The notes under the pieces: generated by a model
Seen by the model: the letters and a program-made list of their open reading frames with translations, nothing else
Database searches by the model: none
Told to the model about the DNA's origin: nothing
Source of the DNA: JARRKU01 sp963675565
GTDB lineage: Bacteria > Desulfobacterota > Desulfobacteria > Desulfobacterales > Desulfosarcinaceae
Length of the DNA stretch: 64,000 nucleotides
NCBI GenBank assembly: GCA_963675565.2
Contig: CAXXYD010000004.1
Coordinates: 1,364,001 to 1,428,000 of the forward strand
Reading direction: 5' to 3'
Shown here: piece after piece, positions 1 to 7,999 of the stretch
Layout of the letters: every line of letters starts with the position of its first letter
How positions within the stretch are numbered: the first letter of the stretch is position 1
Program-made: the position numbers and the translations under genes

Positions 1-677
1 ATGCCGTGGTCCGGACAGATCATGTCGAATTCAAGCCCCAGTTCGGCCACCTTGTCCATCAGCTTGAGGGTATGCGGTGCATAGAGCATGAGAATGTTGG
101 CATAATACTTCTGGGCGTGCGGCATAATGGCCTCACCCACCACGTCGTCGAATTTTTCGAAACCGGCATAGTGCTGACCGAAGGCGTCGCTGGAAAAGAG
201 TATTTTGTCTTCCTTGACATAGGTAAACATGTTGTCCGGCCAGTGCAGCATACGGGTTTCGAGGAAAGTCAGGGTGCGGCTGCCCAGACTCAGCTCTTCA
301 CCTTCTTTGACGGCATGGTAATTCCACTGCTGGGAAAAATGCTTGGCCAGATTTTTGGCGCCCATTTTTGAGCAGTACAGCGGCTTGTCTTCACCGATGC
401 GGTGCATGACGCGGGCCAGGCTGCCGGAATGATCCATCTCGGTATGGTTGCTGATCACAACGTCGATCTTGCGCGGATCGATAATTTCGGAAATATTGGC
501 GATCAGCTGATCGGCAAAAGGCTTTTTGACCGTATCCACAAGCGCGATCTTGTCGTCCACAATCAGAAAGGCGTTGTAACTGGTCCCCAGCGGTGTGGAG
601 TAGCCGTGAAAGTCATCGATGTTCCAGTCATTGACGCCGACATCGTAAATTCCTTTGGCAATCTGAATGGGTTTCAT
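1..677 (-). CDS. roo: Flavodiiron protein (rubredoxin:oxygen oxidoreductase), 3' part outside window
   Basis: The visible 225 residues are the metallo-beta-lactamase-like domain of an FprA/ROO-type flavodiiron protein. Such proteins reduce O2 (or NO) to water at a di-iron site, usually taking electrons from rubredoxin through a C-terminal flavodoxin domain. The di-iron signature HTEMDHSG is seen near residue 80, and the fold-typical segments LVDTVK, HWPDN and FSSDAFG are present. The start is the ATG at 677, preceded by GAGGG. The flavodoxin domain would lie beyond base 1. A rubredoxin gene lies about 190 bp upstream on the same strand, which fits a donor/acceptor pair. Family assignment is firm; O2 versus NO preference cannot be told. 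Confidence 0.93.
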   Translation of the reverse strand, partial: MKPIQIAKGIYDVGVNDWNIDDFHGYSTPLGTSYNAFLIVDDKIALVDTVKKPFADQLIANISEIIDPRKIDVVISNHTEMDHSGSLARVMHRIGEDKPLYCSKMGAKNLAKHFSQQWNYHAVKEGEELSLGSRTLTFLETRMLHWPDNMFTYVKEDKILFSSDAFGQHYAGFEKFDDVVGEAIMPHAQKYYANILMLYAPHTLKLMDKVAELGLEFDMICPDHG

Positions 678-868
678 GTGTTTTCCCTCATCTTGGTATC
701 TTTGGATTGACTGAATTCGTAAAATGTATCACCCGCCACAATTAAGAAGGCAAATCTTCTTCACTGAAGCGGATTATACCATTTCTATTCAGCGCATCAA
801 GCACAATGCCCTTTCTGCATGTCGGTCTTACAGAAAAGGCATCGCGGCAAACGGATGTTTCAGGGTAG

Positions 869-1027
869 CTACTCTTTCTCGAAATCGTCTTTGGCGGCAC
901 CGCACACCGGGCACTCCCAATCGTCCGGGACGTCCTCCCATTTTGTGCCTGGCGCAACGCCATTATCCGGATCACCTTGTTCTGGGTCGTAGACATAACC
1001 GCAAATCGTGCACACATAACGGTCCAT
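869..1027 (-). CDS. rub: Rubredoxin
   Basis: This is a 52-residue protein with the two rubredoxin knuckles, CTICG (residues 6-10) and CPVCG (39-43), that hold one iron through four cysteines. The intervening PDNGVAPGTKWEDVPDDW segment is the standard rubredoxin core. Length is typical of the family (about 52-54). It is a cytoplasmic one-electron carrier, and its place between the flavin/arsenate-reductase fusion and the flavodiiron gene suggests it feeds the latter. The ATG at 1027 is followed immediately by MDRYVC, with an AAGGAGG-type ribosome site upstream. Confidence 0.96.
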   Translation of the reverse strand: MDRYVCTICGYVYDPEQGDPDNGVAPGTKWEDVPDDWECPVCGAAKDDFEKE

Positions 1028-1056
1028 AATAATGTATCCTCCTTGTGTTGGTTGAA

Positions 1057-2037
1057 CTATTGGTGTCTTTGCATGTTATCAATATACGTCTTGATCATGC
1101 CGTCGATTCGATCACGGACCTGGCGCATCAATTCCATATCCCGCCCTGCCGGATCGGGCAGGTCCCAGTCGATCCGTTCGGCCCCGGGAACGACGGGGCA
1201 TTGCTCGGCGCATCCCATGGTGATGATAGCGTCGGGCGTTTCCGCATTCACGGCTTCCTCGAGGGATGTCGTGGTTGAAAACCCCATGTCGATGCCTCTC
1301 TCCTGCATGGCCGCCACCATCAGCGGATTGACGTCCGCTGCGGGCGCGCTGCCGGCCGATCTCACGTCCAGCCGGTCTCCGGCATAAAACCGGGCAAAAG
1401 CTGCGGCCATCTGGCTTCGGCAGGCGTTTTCGCGGCAAGCGAACAACACCTTGCGACGACCGGCAAGTCCTTGCACCAGTTCATCGGCCGCCCGGGCCAC
1501 ATCGGCCTGCATGCCGGGATGCTCTAAAATGGCGCCCCGACCTTCCACCCCGCGAAATGTCAGGCTTCCGGCATATCGGGCCGCCAGGGCATCGTAAAAA
1601 TATTTGACGGTCAGGTGAAACCCGTCGAACAGCTGCTTGCCTTTGGTGGCGCCTACGGCCAGAAGAAATCCCCGGCGTGTTGTATGCCCCGGATCATTGA
1701 GCTTGAGCATGTAGCGGCGTGCCCACAAGGCCTGGCAGCGGTCGATGAGTGCCTTGAGTTGAGCACTCACATTATAAAAAAATACCGGTGAAGCCGCAAC
1801 GATAATGTCCGCCTGGCGCAGGAGGGCATATATTTCGCGGCCCATGTCGTCATCGATGGGACAGGTGCCTTTTTTTTCGCAGACGGTCAACTCCTTGCAA
1901 GGCTCGATATGGCGCTTGGAGACCTGAATGATCTGCGTGCGGGCACCGCGGTCGCCGAGCGCCGTCATGAATTCGGACAGCAGCAAATCGCTGTTGCCTT
2001 TTCTGCGGGGGCTGCCTTGCAGTCCGAGGGCAAACAT
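1057..2037 (-). CDS. Fusion of iron-sulfur-flavoprotein-like NAD(P)H:FMN reductase and ArsC-type arsenate reductase/LMW-PTP domain
   Basis: The 326-residue protein has two domains. Residues 1-190 are a flavodoxin-fold FMN reductase: GSPRRKGNS (8-16) is the FMN phosphate loop and SPVFFYNV the second flavin loop. Where iron-sulfur flavoproteins carry a compact Cys motif, only C47, C53 and C59 remain, so a 4Fe-4S cluster is doubtful. Residues 195-326 match thioredoxin-coupled arsenate reductases of the low-molecular-weight phosphatase fold: C201-RENAC-R207-S is the P-loop, and C276/C280 in MGCAEQCPVVPG stand where ArsC has its relay cysteines. The gene starts 5 bases after the cytochrome c stop and shares its operon. 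Substrate is not known; arsenate is inferred from the domain. Confidence 0.85.
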   Translation of the reverse strand: MFALGLQGSPRRKGNSDLLLSEFMTALGDRGARTQIIQVSKRHIEPCKELTVCEKKGTCPIDDDMGREIYALLRQADIIVAASPVFFYNVSAQLKALIDRCQALWARRYMLKLNDPGHTTRRGFLLAVGATKGKQLFDGFHLTVKYFYDALAARYAGSLTFRGVEGRGAILEHPGMQADVARAADELVQGLAGRRKVLFACRENACRSQMAAAFARFYAGDRLDVRSAGSAPAADVNPLMVAAMQERGIDMGFSTTTSLEEAVNAETPDAIITMGCAEQCPVVPGAERIDWDLPDPAGRDMELMRQVRDRIDGMIKTYIDNMQRHQ

Positions 2038-2042
2038 GATTT

Positions 2043-2381
2043 CTATCCTTTAGTATGGCATTGGGTGCAGCTCACCGGGCCTGCTTTTTTACCGGCCCTT
2101 TTCTCGGCCCTGTGGCAGCGGATGCAGTTCTTGTTCATCACTTGCTTGCCGGCCAGTTTCCCCTCCTGCTTGAGGCGCACGATAGCCCCCGGCTCCTGAG
2201 GAAAGAGCGCGTGGCACACATTGCAGTCACCCAGCGCGTTTTGATGGCGTTGATGGGGAAAAGACACCGCTCCGCGGCTGCCGCCGTCCAGACTGATGAT
2301 TTCAGTCCCTTTGTTCTCCACGGCGGCCGCACCGCATACCCCGACAGCAATCAGGATCACTGCTGCCCAATACTTGATCAT
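2043..2381 (-). CDS. Triheme cytochrome c (cytochrome c7/c3 family), periplasmic
   Basis: This 112-residue protein starts with a signal peptide (about residues 1-20, ending GAAA). It has three heme-attachment motifs: CNVCH (53-57), CIRCH (86-90) and CTQCH (105-109). Additional His residues (FPHQRH, 41-46) can act as distal ligands. Heme count and length fit the small class III / c7-like periplasmic electron carriers of Desulfobacterota. It lies 25 bp downstream of cydB on the same strand and is likely co-transcribed with cydAB, suggesting that periplasmic electrons connect with the quinol oxidase. No experimental link is implied; the role is inferred from position. Confidence 0.85.
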   Translation of the reverse strand: MIKYWAAVILIAVGVCGAAAVENKGTEIISLDGGSRGAVSFPHQRHQNALGDCNVCHALFPQEPGAIVRLKQEGKLAGKQVMNKNCIRCHRAEKRAGKKAGPVSCTQCHTKG

Positions 2382-2406
2382 CGATGGCCTCCCGGCTCAA
2401 ACAACG

Positions 2407-3435
2407 TTAATAGGCTTCTTCCAGATCCAGGTCCTGCTGGGTCACTTTTCCCTTGAAAAGGCTATAACTCCAAATCTGATAAACAATCACCACGGGAATG
2501 AACAGCAGGACCACCATCAGCATGATCTTCAATGTCAGTGGGCTGGAAGCGGCATTGAAAGCGGTCAGACTATACTCCGGATTGATGCGTGAAGGCAACA
2601 GGTTGGGAAACAGACCCACGATGCCGAAAAAAGTTGCGCCGACAATGGCCAATGCCGATGCAAGCCAGGCACTGAAGTAGGCCTTTCTGGCCAGGAACAG
2701 TCTAATGCCCAGCAATCCGGCAACCGCGGCCAGGATGACGATAAAAAGAATCGGATGGGCCAGGTAATTTTTATACAACGGCGTGGCCACGGCACTGTAT
2801 GCCAGAAATGCGACGGCCACGATCAGCAGCACCGGCCACAATCCGCCGGCGGTTTTGATGGCGCGCTGCTGAAGATCCCCATCCGTGCGTATGGAAAGCC
2901 ACAGAGCACCGTGCACCAGAAAAAAGAACAGGAAGAGCACGCCGCCCAATAGTCCGTATGGGTTGAGCAGGGTCAGCAGGTTGCCTTGAAACAAGTGGTT
3001 TTCATCCAGGGGCAGACCTTGAAAAATATTGGCGAAGGCCACACCGAACAAAATGGCCGGGACCACGCTGCCCAGAAAAATGCAGGTGTCCCAGAGCCTG
3101 CGCCAGGCCGCGCTGTCCACTTTGCCCCGAAACTCAAAAGATACCCCTCTCAGGATAAGGGCAAACAAAATCAGCATCAGCGCCGAGTAAAGCGACGAAA
3201 ACATCACCGCATAAACCAGAGGAAAGGCGGCAAATGTGACGCCGCCGGCGGTGATCAGCCAAACCTCGTTGCCGTCCCACAGCGGTCCGAGTGAATTGAT
3301 CATCACCCGTTTGTCCTGGTCGCTCTTTCCCAGAAACGGATAAAGGCTTCCCACGCCGAAATCATACCCGTCGGTGATGAAAAACACGGCCCACAAAAGG
3401 CCCCACACGTAAAACCAGATGGATTGTAATATCAT
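2407..3435 (-). CDS. cydB: Cytochrome bd oxidase subunit II
   Basis: The 342-residue polytopic membrane protein matches CydB along its full length. It begins MILQSIWFYVWGLLWAVFFITDGYD, with the conserved acidic FxxDGxD segment, and continues with GPLWDGNEVWLI, typical of subunit II. With CydA it forms the bd-type quinol:O2 oxidoreductase that reduces O2 to water with high affinity. It lies 46 bp after cydA, with a GAGGGA ribosome site. No small CydX-type gene is seen between it and the cytochrome c gene. In an anaerobe the oxidase most plausibly serves oxygen removal. Confidence 0.95.
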   Translation of the reverse strand: MILQSIWFYVWGLLWAVFFITDGYDFGVGSLYPFLGKSDQDKRVMINSLGPLWDGNEVWLITAGGVTFAAFPLVYAVMFSSLYSALMLILFALILRGVSFEFRGKVDSAAWRRLWDTCIFLGSVVPAILFGVAFANIFQGLPLDENHLFQGNLLTLLNPYGLLGGVLFLFFFLVHGALWLSIRTDGDLQQRAIKTAGGLWPVLLIVAVAFLAYSAVATPLYKNYLAHPILFIVILAAVAGLLGIRLFLARKAYFSAWLASALAIVGATFFGIVGLFPNLLPSRINPEYSLTAFNAASSPLTLKIMLMVVLLFIPVVIVYQIWSYSLFKGKVTQQDLDLEEAY

Positions 3436-3481
3436 TTTGTCCCTCGCAGATGGATTTTATTTTCGAACGTTGCAATTCCGG

Positions 3482-4795
3482 TTAAGCCGCCTCGACGGCC
3501 GCAGGCCCTTTTATGGCATTTTTGCCAATCAGGTAATACCCCACGGAACCTAACAGTCCGTAAACCAGCACAAAAGCGACCATGGACGCCATCACCTGCC
3601 AGCCGGCCACGGGAGAAGCGGCATCGGCGGTGCGCATCAGTCCGTAGACGATCCAGGGTTGCCGTCCCACTTCGGCCAGCACCCAGCCGGCCTGGATGGC
3701 GATATAGGGCAACGGAATGGCGGCCATCATCACCATCAAGTACCATCGGTTTTCCACCAGACGGTTTTTCAAGAACAATCCAATCAAGGTCAATAGGGGA
3801 AAGAGGGTGCCCAGGGCCACCATAAGCCGAAACGAAACAAAGGTTAACAGCACGGGGGGGCGGTCCTCTTTGGGGAAATCTTTCAGACCGGTGACTTCGG
3901 CATTGAAATCGTGGTGCCCCAGGAAACTGAGCAGTCCGGGGACTTTGCCGACTTCGATGAGATTGCGTTCGTTCTTCTCGTCCGGAATGGCAAACAGAAC
4001 CATGGGCGCGCGCTTCTGAGTCTCCCAGTGGGCTTCCATGGCCGCCAGTTTGGTGGGCTGGATTTTGGTGACATGCACGGCGTGCATGTCGCCTTCGACG
4101 ACCACCCAAATGGAGGATACCAACCCGAAAACCACAGCGATTTTAAACGAACGGGTAAAAAAATCGATATGCTGTTTTTTGAACAAATGATAGGCACTGA
4201 TCCCCATCACGAAGAAGGCCGAAAGCACGAAAGATGAAGGCACGGTATGCAGGAACTCAAGAATGGCAAATTTGTTGAATACCACGGCGGCAAAATCGTT
4301 AAGTTCCGCCCGGCCGTTATTGTATACATAACCCACCGGGCTCTGCATCCATCCGTTGGCAATCAGGATCCACATCGCCGAAATGTTGCTGGCCGCCGCC
4401 ACAAGACACATGACAATGGCGTGGGCCATTTTCGACAATTTTTTCCATCCGAATATCCAGATGCCCAACAGGGTCGACTCCAGAAAGAATGCCACGGACG
4501 CCTCGATGGCCAGCAAAGACCCGAATATATCCCCCACGTAAGCGGAATACTGCGACCAGTTGGTGCCGAATTGAAATTCGAGGGTGATTCCGGTAACCAC
4601 GCCCACTGCAAAATTGATCAGAAAAAGCTTGCCCCAGAATTTGGTCATGCGCAGATAGGTTTCATCGCCGGTTCTGGCATAACGAACCTCCATGTAGGCG
4701 ACAAGCACCGACAGGCCCAATGTCAGCGGAACAAAAAGAAAATGAAACATTGTCGTTGCAGCAAACTGCAAACGCGATAAAAAAACAGGATCCAT
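3482..4795 (-). CDS. cydA: Cytochrome bd oxidase subunit I
   Basis: The 437-residue protein carries the CydA hallmarks: H18 in MFHFLFVPLTLG (the heme b595-side ligand position), the quinol-site region, and GRQPW in WVLAEVGRQPWIVYG. It is about 80 residues shorter than E. coli CydA and so belongs to the short-Q-loop type. The reading frame stays open upstream to 4918, but the start at 4795 (MDPVFLSRLQ) is chosen because a GAGGAGA ribosome site stands 6 bases in front and family members begin there. It opens the cydA-cydB-cytochrome c-fusion-rubredoxin gene string. Confidence 0.95.
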   Translation of the reverse strand: MDPVFLSRLQFAATTMFHFLFVPLTLGLSVLVAYMEVRYARTGDETYLRMTKFWGKLFLINFAVGVVTGITLEFQFGTNWSQYSAYVGDIFGSLLAIEASVAFFLESTLLGIWIFGWKKLSKMAHAIVMCLVAAASNISAMWILIANGWMQSPVGYVYNNGRAELNDFAAVVFNKFAILEFLHTVPSSFVLSAFFVMGISAYHLFKKQHIDFFTRSFKIAVVFGLVSSIWVVVEGDMHAVHVTKIQPTKLAAMEAHWETQKRAPMVLFAIPDEKNERNLIEVGKVPGLLSFLGHHDFNAEVTGLKDFPKEDRPPVLLTFVSFRLMVALGTLFPLLTLIGLFLKNRLVENRWYLMVMMAAIPLPYIAIQAGWVLAEVGRQPWIVYGLMRTADAASPVAGWQVMASMVAFVLVYGLLGSVGYYLIGKNAIKGPAAVEAA

Positions 4796-5060
4796 CGATA
4801 TTCTCCTCAGGGGGAAGTGATACTGCTGCCCTTCATCCGTGCTGATGGCTGAACCAGCCGGTATCCTCCTGCCCAGGCAATGAATGCCCCTCCGGCGCAA
4901 CAGACCATTCGGCGTCAATCGATTGCCGGGCCGGCGTCCGCCCCGAAGCGGAGCAGATCCGGCATGACGCCGGCGGGAATGGTGAGCCGGCCGGGAAAAG
5001 GTTCGGGTTTATGGAAAATAGAATGCACGCACAGGCGTCAGCACGCCCGCACGGCAGTGA

Positions 5061-5246
5061 TCACACGCCCCCATCCAGTGTACACTGGGTAAAATCAATG
5101 GGTTTGCCGCAACCGGCGCACTTGTGCTCTTTGTTGAATTCATCTGAAAAAATTTCTTTTTCCTGACCGCAGTCAGGGCATTTGCAAATAAATGACTTCA
5201 AGTTTTTGTGGCTTTCAAAACCGGGACAATGTTGCGGTGTCGTCAT
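5061..5246 (-). CDS. Small zinc-ribbon-like protein of unknown function
   Basis: The 61-residue protein has the cysteine pattern CxCPDCG ... CAGCG with an additional N-terminal HCPGFESHK segment, consistent with a zinc- or iron-binding ribbon. It does not match a family I can name. The ATG at 5246 (MTTPQHCPG) is preceded by AAGGAGG at ideal distance, so the longer upstream extension in frame is rejected. It sits between the rubredoxin-like gene and cydA, all on the minus strand, within the oxygen-defence island. Confidence 0.75.
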   Translation of the reverse strand: MTTPQHCPGFESHKNLKSFICKCPDCGQEKEIFSDEFNKEHKCAGCGKPIDFTQCTLDGGV

Positions 5247-5343
5247 AGCGTTCCTCCTTGGCTGGTCTATAGCGCCCATCCGGGCATCCGCCCCACATCG
5301 TAAATGCCATCAAAATCAAACGGTATGCCCATTTCGTTGAGAT

Positions 5344-5499
5344 CTATTTAATTCGCGGATCTGTTGCCCCTCCGGCACAATCCGGGGTGTAACAGCTGTT
5401 GTCCAGAAATTCGCACGACTGTTTGCAGGACGGACATTTTTCGGGAGGCTGCTCGGCCTCCATTTCATATCCACAATTTGCACACTTCCAGCTGGCCAT
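5344..5499 (-). CDS. Rubredoxin-like domain protein
   Basis: A 51-residue reading frame with CANCGY (residues 6-11) and PEKCPSCK (19-26), the pair of knuckles found in rubrerythrin-type rubredoxin domains (the spacing between the knuckles is much shorter than in true rubredoxin). The C-terminus has three further cysteines (CEFLDNSCYTPDC) that are not part of the rubredoxin fold. The start ATG at 5499 follows an AGGAGGTGATC ribosome site, which strongly supports translation despite the small size. It lies between desulfoferrodoxin and the zinc-ribbon gene. A role as a small iron electron carrier is inferred. Confidence 0.8.
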   Translation of the reverse strand: MASWKCANCGYEMEAEQPPEKCPSCKQSCEFLDNSCYTPDCAGGATDPRIK

Positions 5500-5570
5500 A
5501 TGGATCACCTCCTGTCCTGATAAAGGCCCTTGGTTCGCCTTCTGCCGTTTATATTCATCTCTGTTTTAGA

Positions 5571-5604
5571 CCTGCCCCATTTCACTGAAGTGATCCGGGG
5601 CAGG
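5571..5604. other. Inverted repeat downstream of desulfoferrodoxin
   Basis: CCTGCCCC (5571-5578) pairs with GGGGCAGG (5597-5604), and inside it TCACT pairs with AGTGA. It lies in the gap between the rubredoxin-like gene and the dfx stop codon. No T-run follows on the minus strand, so it may be a processing or attenuation hairpin rather than a classical terminator. Confidence 0.4.
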
Positions 5605-5629
5605 CTTCAAAGGTCGCATTTAGCCCCGG

Positions 5630-6007
5630 TTAGCCGGCTTTCCAGTTTCCGTGCAAGTTGCAGTACTCCCGGGCCGTAACCGATGCGGCATCCACCATAA
5701 AAACGGCTTCGGGGGTATCTCCCGGGTTCAGGAACTGACGGTAGGACTTGCCGTCGGCGATAATTTCGATCCACTGAATGTAATGCTTCTCTTCCATGGG
5801 ATGGGCCACACTGCCGACTTTCACTTTGAAACCACCTTCGATTTTTTCAATCACCGGAACATGTTTTTCAACGGCGGCATCAACGGTGTTTTCCTTCAGG
5901 CATTTCATGGGTTGCCCGCAACACACCAGTTCCCCCGGGCCGGCATGCATCACATCGACGATGTTGCCGCAAATTTCACATTTATAAAGTTCCAGTCTCT
6001 CCGTCAT
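5630..6007 (-). CDS. dfx: Desulfoferrodoxin (superoxide reductase, two-iron type)
   Basis: The 125-residue protein has the N-terminal desulforedoxin domain (CEICG at residues 10-14 and the adjacent-cysteine pair CC at about 29-30) and the C-terminal superoxide reductase domain. The latter shows EKHVPVIE (the Glu/His iron ligands), HPMEEKHYIQWIE (His ligands) and CNLHGNW (Cys and His ligands). Superoxide reductase reduces superoxide to H2O2 without releasing O2, typically with rubredoxin as donor. The ATG at 6007 follows TAGGAGGATATC. The neighbouring rubrerythrin would remove the peroxide formed. Confidence 0.97.
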   Translation of the reverse strand: MTERLELYKCEICGNIVDVMHAGPGELVCCGQPMKCLKENTVDAAVEKHVPVIEKIEGGFKVKVGSVAHPMEEKHYIQWIEIIADGKSYRQFLNPGDTPEAVFMVDAASVTAREYCNLHGNWKAG

Positions 6008-6061
6008 GATATCCTCCTAGAAATATAGGGTTTTAATAGAAATTCGCCAGGCAGGACAAAC

Positions 6062-6637
6062 CTACCAGTTTTCACCAAGCAGTTCGAAATGGGCCTGGGG
6101 ATGAGCGCAGGCCGGGCACATTTCCGGTGCCACAAGACCTTCATGAAGGTAGCCGCAATTACGGCAGCGCCAGACAACCGGTTTCTCGCGCTTGAAAACC
6201 GCGCCGGTCTGAATATTGGTCGCCAGGTCGCGATACCGCTTTTCGTGCTGTTTTTCGGCAACGCAAATAGCATCCCATACCATGGCCATGGCATCGAACC
6301 CTTCCTCACGGGCCGTTTTGGCAAATCCGGGATACATTTCGGTGTGTTCATAATGTTCGCCGGCGGCAGCGGCATTCAGGTTCTCAAGGGTGCTGCCGAT
6401 GACGCCCGCGGGAAAAGCGCCGACCACTTCGACTTCCCCGCCTTCCAGAAACTTGAAGAAGCGCTTGGCATGCTCTTTTTCCTGGTTCGCGGTTTCTTCA
6501 AAGATATCCGCGATCTGAACCAGTCCGTCTTTGCGGGCCTGACCGGCAAAATACGTGTAGCGGTTGCGTGCCTGGGATTCCCCGGCAAAGGAAAGCAATA
6601 AATTCTTTTCAGTTTGGGATCCTTTTAAGGTTGTCAA
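6062..6637 (-). CDS. rbr: Rubrerythrin (peroxide reductase)
   Basis: The 191-residue protein has the ferritin-like di-iron domain (residues 1-145, with ExxxRxxYF and EKEHAKRF helices) and a C-terminal rubredoxin domain (CRNCGYLH and CPACAHP). It reduces H2O2 to water in the cytoplasm. The start is unusual: only TTG at 6637 fits, placed 5-6 bases after AAGGAGGAG; the ATG inside the spacer reads into a stop after two codons. It heads the run rubrerythrin-desulfoferrodoxin and thus completes a superoxide-to-water pathway. Confidence 0.96.
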   Translation of the reverse strand: MTTLKGSQTEKNLLLSFAGESQARNRYTYFAGQARKDGLVQIADIFEETANQEKEHAKRFFKFLEGGEVEVVGAFPAGVIGSTLENLNAAAAGEHYEHTEMYPGFAKTAREEGFDAMAMVWDAICVAEKQHEKRYRDLATNIQTGAVFKREKPVVWRCRNCGYLHEGLVAPEMCPACAHPQAHFELLGENW

Positions 6638-6688
6638 AACATCTCCTCCTTACGAAGTTAGGTTTAAATTGCTCAGGCGATGGGCCGA

Positions 6689-6916
6689 TTAATCGTGGCC
6701 ACATGGTGTGTTGTATTCGTTCCACCACCCTTTGGCCTGATGTCTTCCTTTTTCTTTTTCTGCCATTTGTAAAATTTTGTAAGCCGAATCACGAAGGACG
6801 CCATAGAGGACGCCGCATCCCGTATCCTCACGATCGTCGTCGCCTTGATCGGCCAAACGAATCATCTCCTGGGTCAGTTGAATTGTGCGTTTGATATTTT
6901 CATCGCATGGTCTCAC
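6689..6916 (-). CDS. Small conserved-looking protein, unknown
   Basis: A 75-residue protein starting with GTG at 6916 behind GCAGGAGACG. The sequence contains two predicted helices (ENIKRTIQLTQEMIRLAD and VLYGVLRDSAYKILQMAEKEK) and a C-terminal GWWNEYNTPCGHD tail. The pattern of a helical segment, a GCG turn and a second helix is consistent with a small cytoplasmic protein. I do not recognise a named family. It lies upstream of rubrerythrin on the same strand, so a connection with oxidative stress is possible but only positional. Confidence 0.65.
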   Translation of the reverse strand: MRPCDENIKRTIQLTQEMIRLADQGDDDREDTGCGVLYGVLRDSAYKILQMAEKEKGRHQAKGWWNEYNTPCGHD

Positions 6917-7578
6917 CAAACAACGTCTCCTGCAAGAAATAAAGTATCGCCATAGGCCTCGCAATACTATCGCAATCAAAACCTGTGCCAATCCTACCGG
7001 ATATTCGAATGACCGCGCAAAGCCTTGCATATCAACGATTCAGGGTGAAGCGCCGTCAGGAACAGAACCATCAGGAAATGGCCGCTTGCGCGCCTCATGA
7101 TACATCTCAGTCCGGCAGAAAATTACGGCAGCACGCAAAAAGAATTCAGTTCGCTGTATTAATTACAAAATAATAATTCATGCGATCTCAGTTTTTCTTT
7201 TGATACATACTTGTCTCATAAGACAGTAGGTTCTCGATGAATGACCTGCAGTCAGCTGGCTGGACCAATTCCAATTCGAACAAGCCGTGATGGTACCCTG
7301 TGCGCGGCAGAGGATGGGTAGATGCAACGCCACAATAAGTTTAGGTATATTCCGTACCACAAAGCCCTTTGAGACGCAAGCGGCGGTAGAAAAGCATCGG
7401 GTCGGAAGGCCCTGCCCTTTCCAGGCAATTCCGTGCAAAGGCATGTTTGTTGCTTATAGTATAGCGGTGAACCATCGGGATGGTGACATGAGCCGGAACA
7501 TCACCGTCACAACCCGGACAAAGCAGACCCCATGGTTGGCCTCAAAGGAACCATCGCTATCAAGAAAGGAGTATGAAT
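6917..7578. other. 662-bp intergenic stretch without a supported gene
   Basis: The divergent gap between the 75-residue gene (minus) and the DVU0772-like gene (plus). Short frames exist but none has a convincing ribosome site or recognisable sequence. An AT-rich patch at about 7155-7205 could hold promoters. No tRNA cloverleaf, CRISPR repeat or riboswitch was recognised. Confidence 0.4.
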
Positions 7579-7941
7579 ATGACTACCCTGGATACCATCA
7601 GGCAAAATCCTGATCTTATAGATGCCATTGATTGGGAAATGACCCCGGAGGAAGCCGTAAGGCTCTACCTGGAATGGGGCAATAACTGGGCCCGTGGGAA
7701 TTACGTGATCCGCTCAAAAAATGACGAGACCGTTTATTTTGTCGTCAGCACGTGGAAAGAGCCGCCCATGGTTTATCTGATCCGGCGCACTTCCGATGAC
7801 GCCAAAGAAGTCGCCGCCATCAGGATGCCAAAGTCCATCGAGAAAAAATACATAAAGGAAAATGGAAACTTAAAGGGTGTTTACGCAGTCGAGGGTATCG
7901 TCAAGGAGTGGCTCCAAAAAGAATTGTTACCCCAGGCATAA
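7579..7941 (+). CDS. DVU0772-like family protein
   Basis: The 120-residue protein contains MTPEEAVRLYLEWGNNW and VYFVVSTWKEPPMVYLIRR. From memory this matches the small family typified by Desulfovibrio DVU0772, found mainly in sulfate-reducing and related anaerobes; its function is not established. The reading frame has ATGs at 7573 and 7579. AAGGAGT lies only one base before the first and seven before the second, so the second (MTTLDTIRQN) is chosen. It stands alone on the plus strand between two minus-strand genes. Confidence 0.75.
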   Translation: MTTLDTIRQNPDLIDAIDWEMTPEEAVRLYLEWGNNWARGNYVIRSKNDETVYFVVSTWKEPPMVYLIRRTSDDAKEVAAIRMPKSIEKKYIKENGNLKGVYAVEGIVKEWLQKELLPQA

Positions 7942-7999
7942 CGGGCTGGAATTTTAAATGATATGGCCCCGGATAGCAACAGCGGCAGGATGCCGACTG

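Noticed and set aside
6917..7578. tRNA or riboswitch in the long gap
   Set aside because: No cloverleaf, no CCA-ended acceptor stem and no known riboswitch core could be found by eye.
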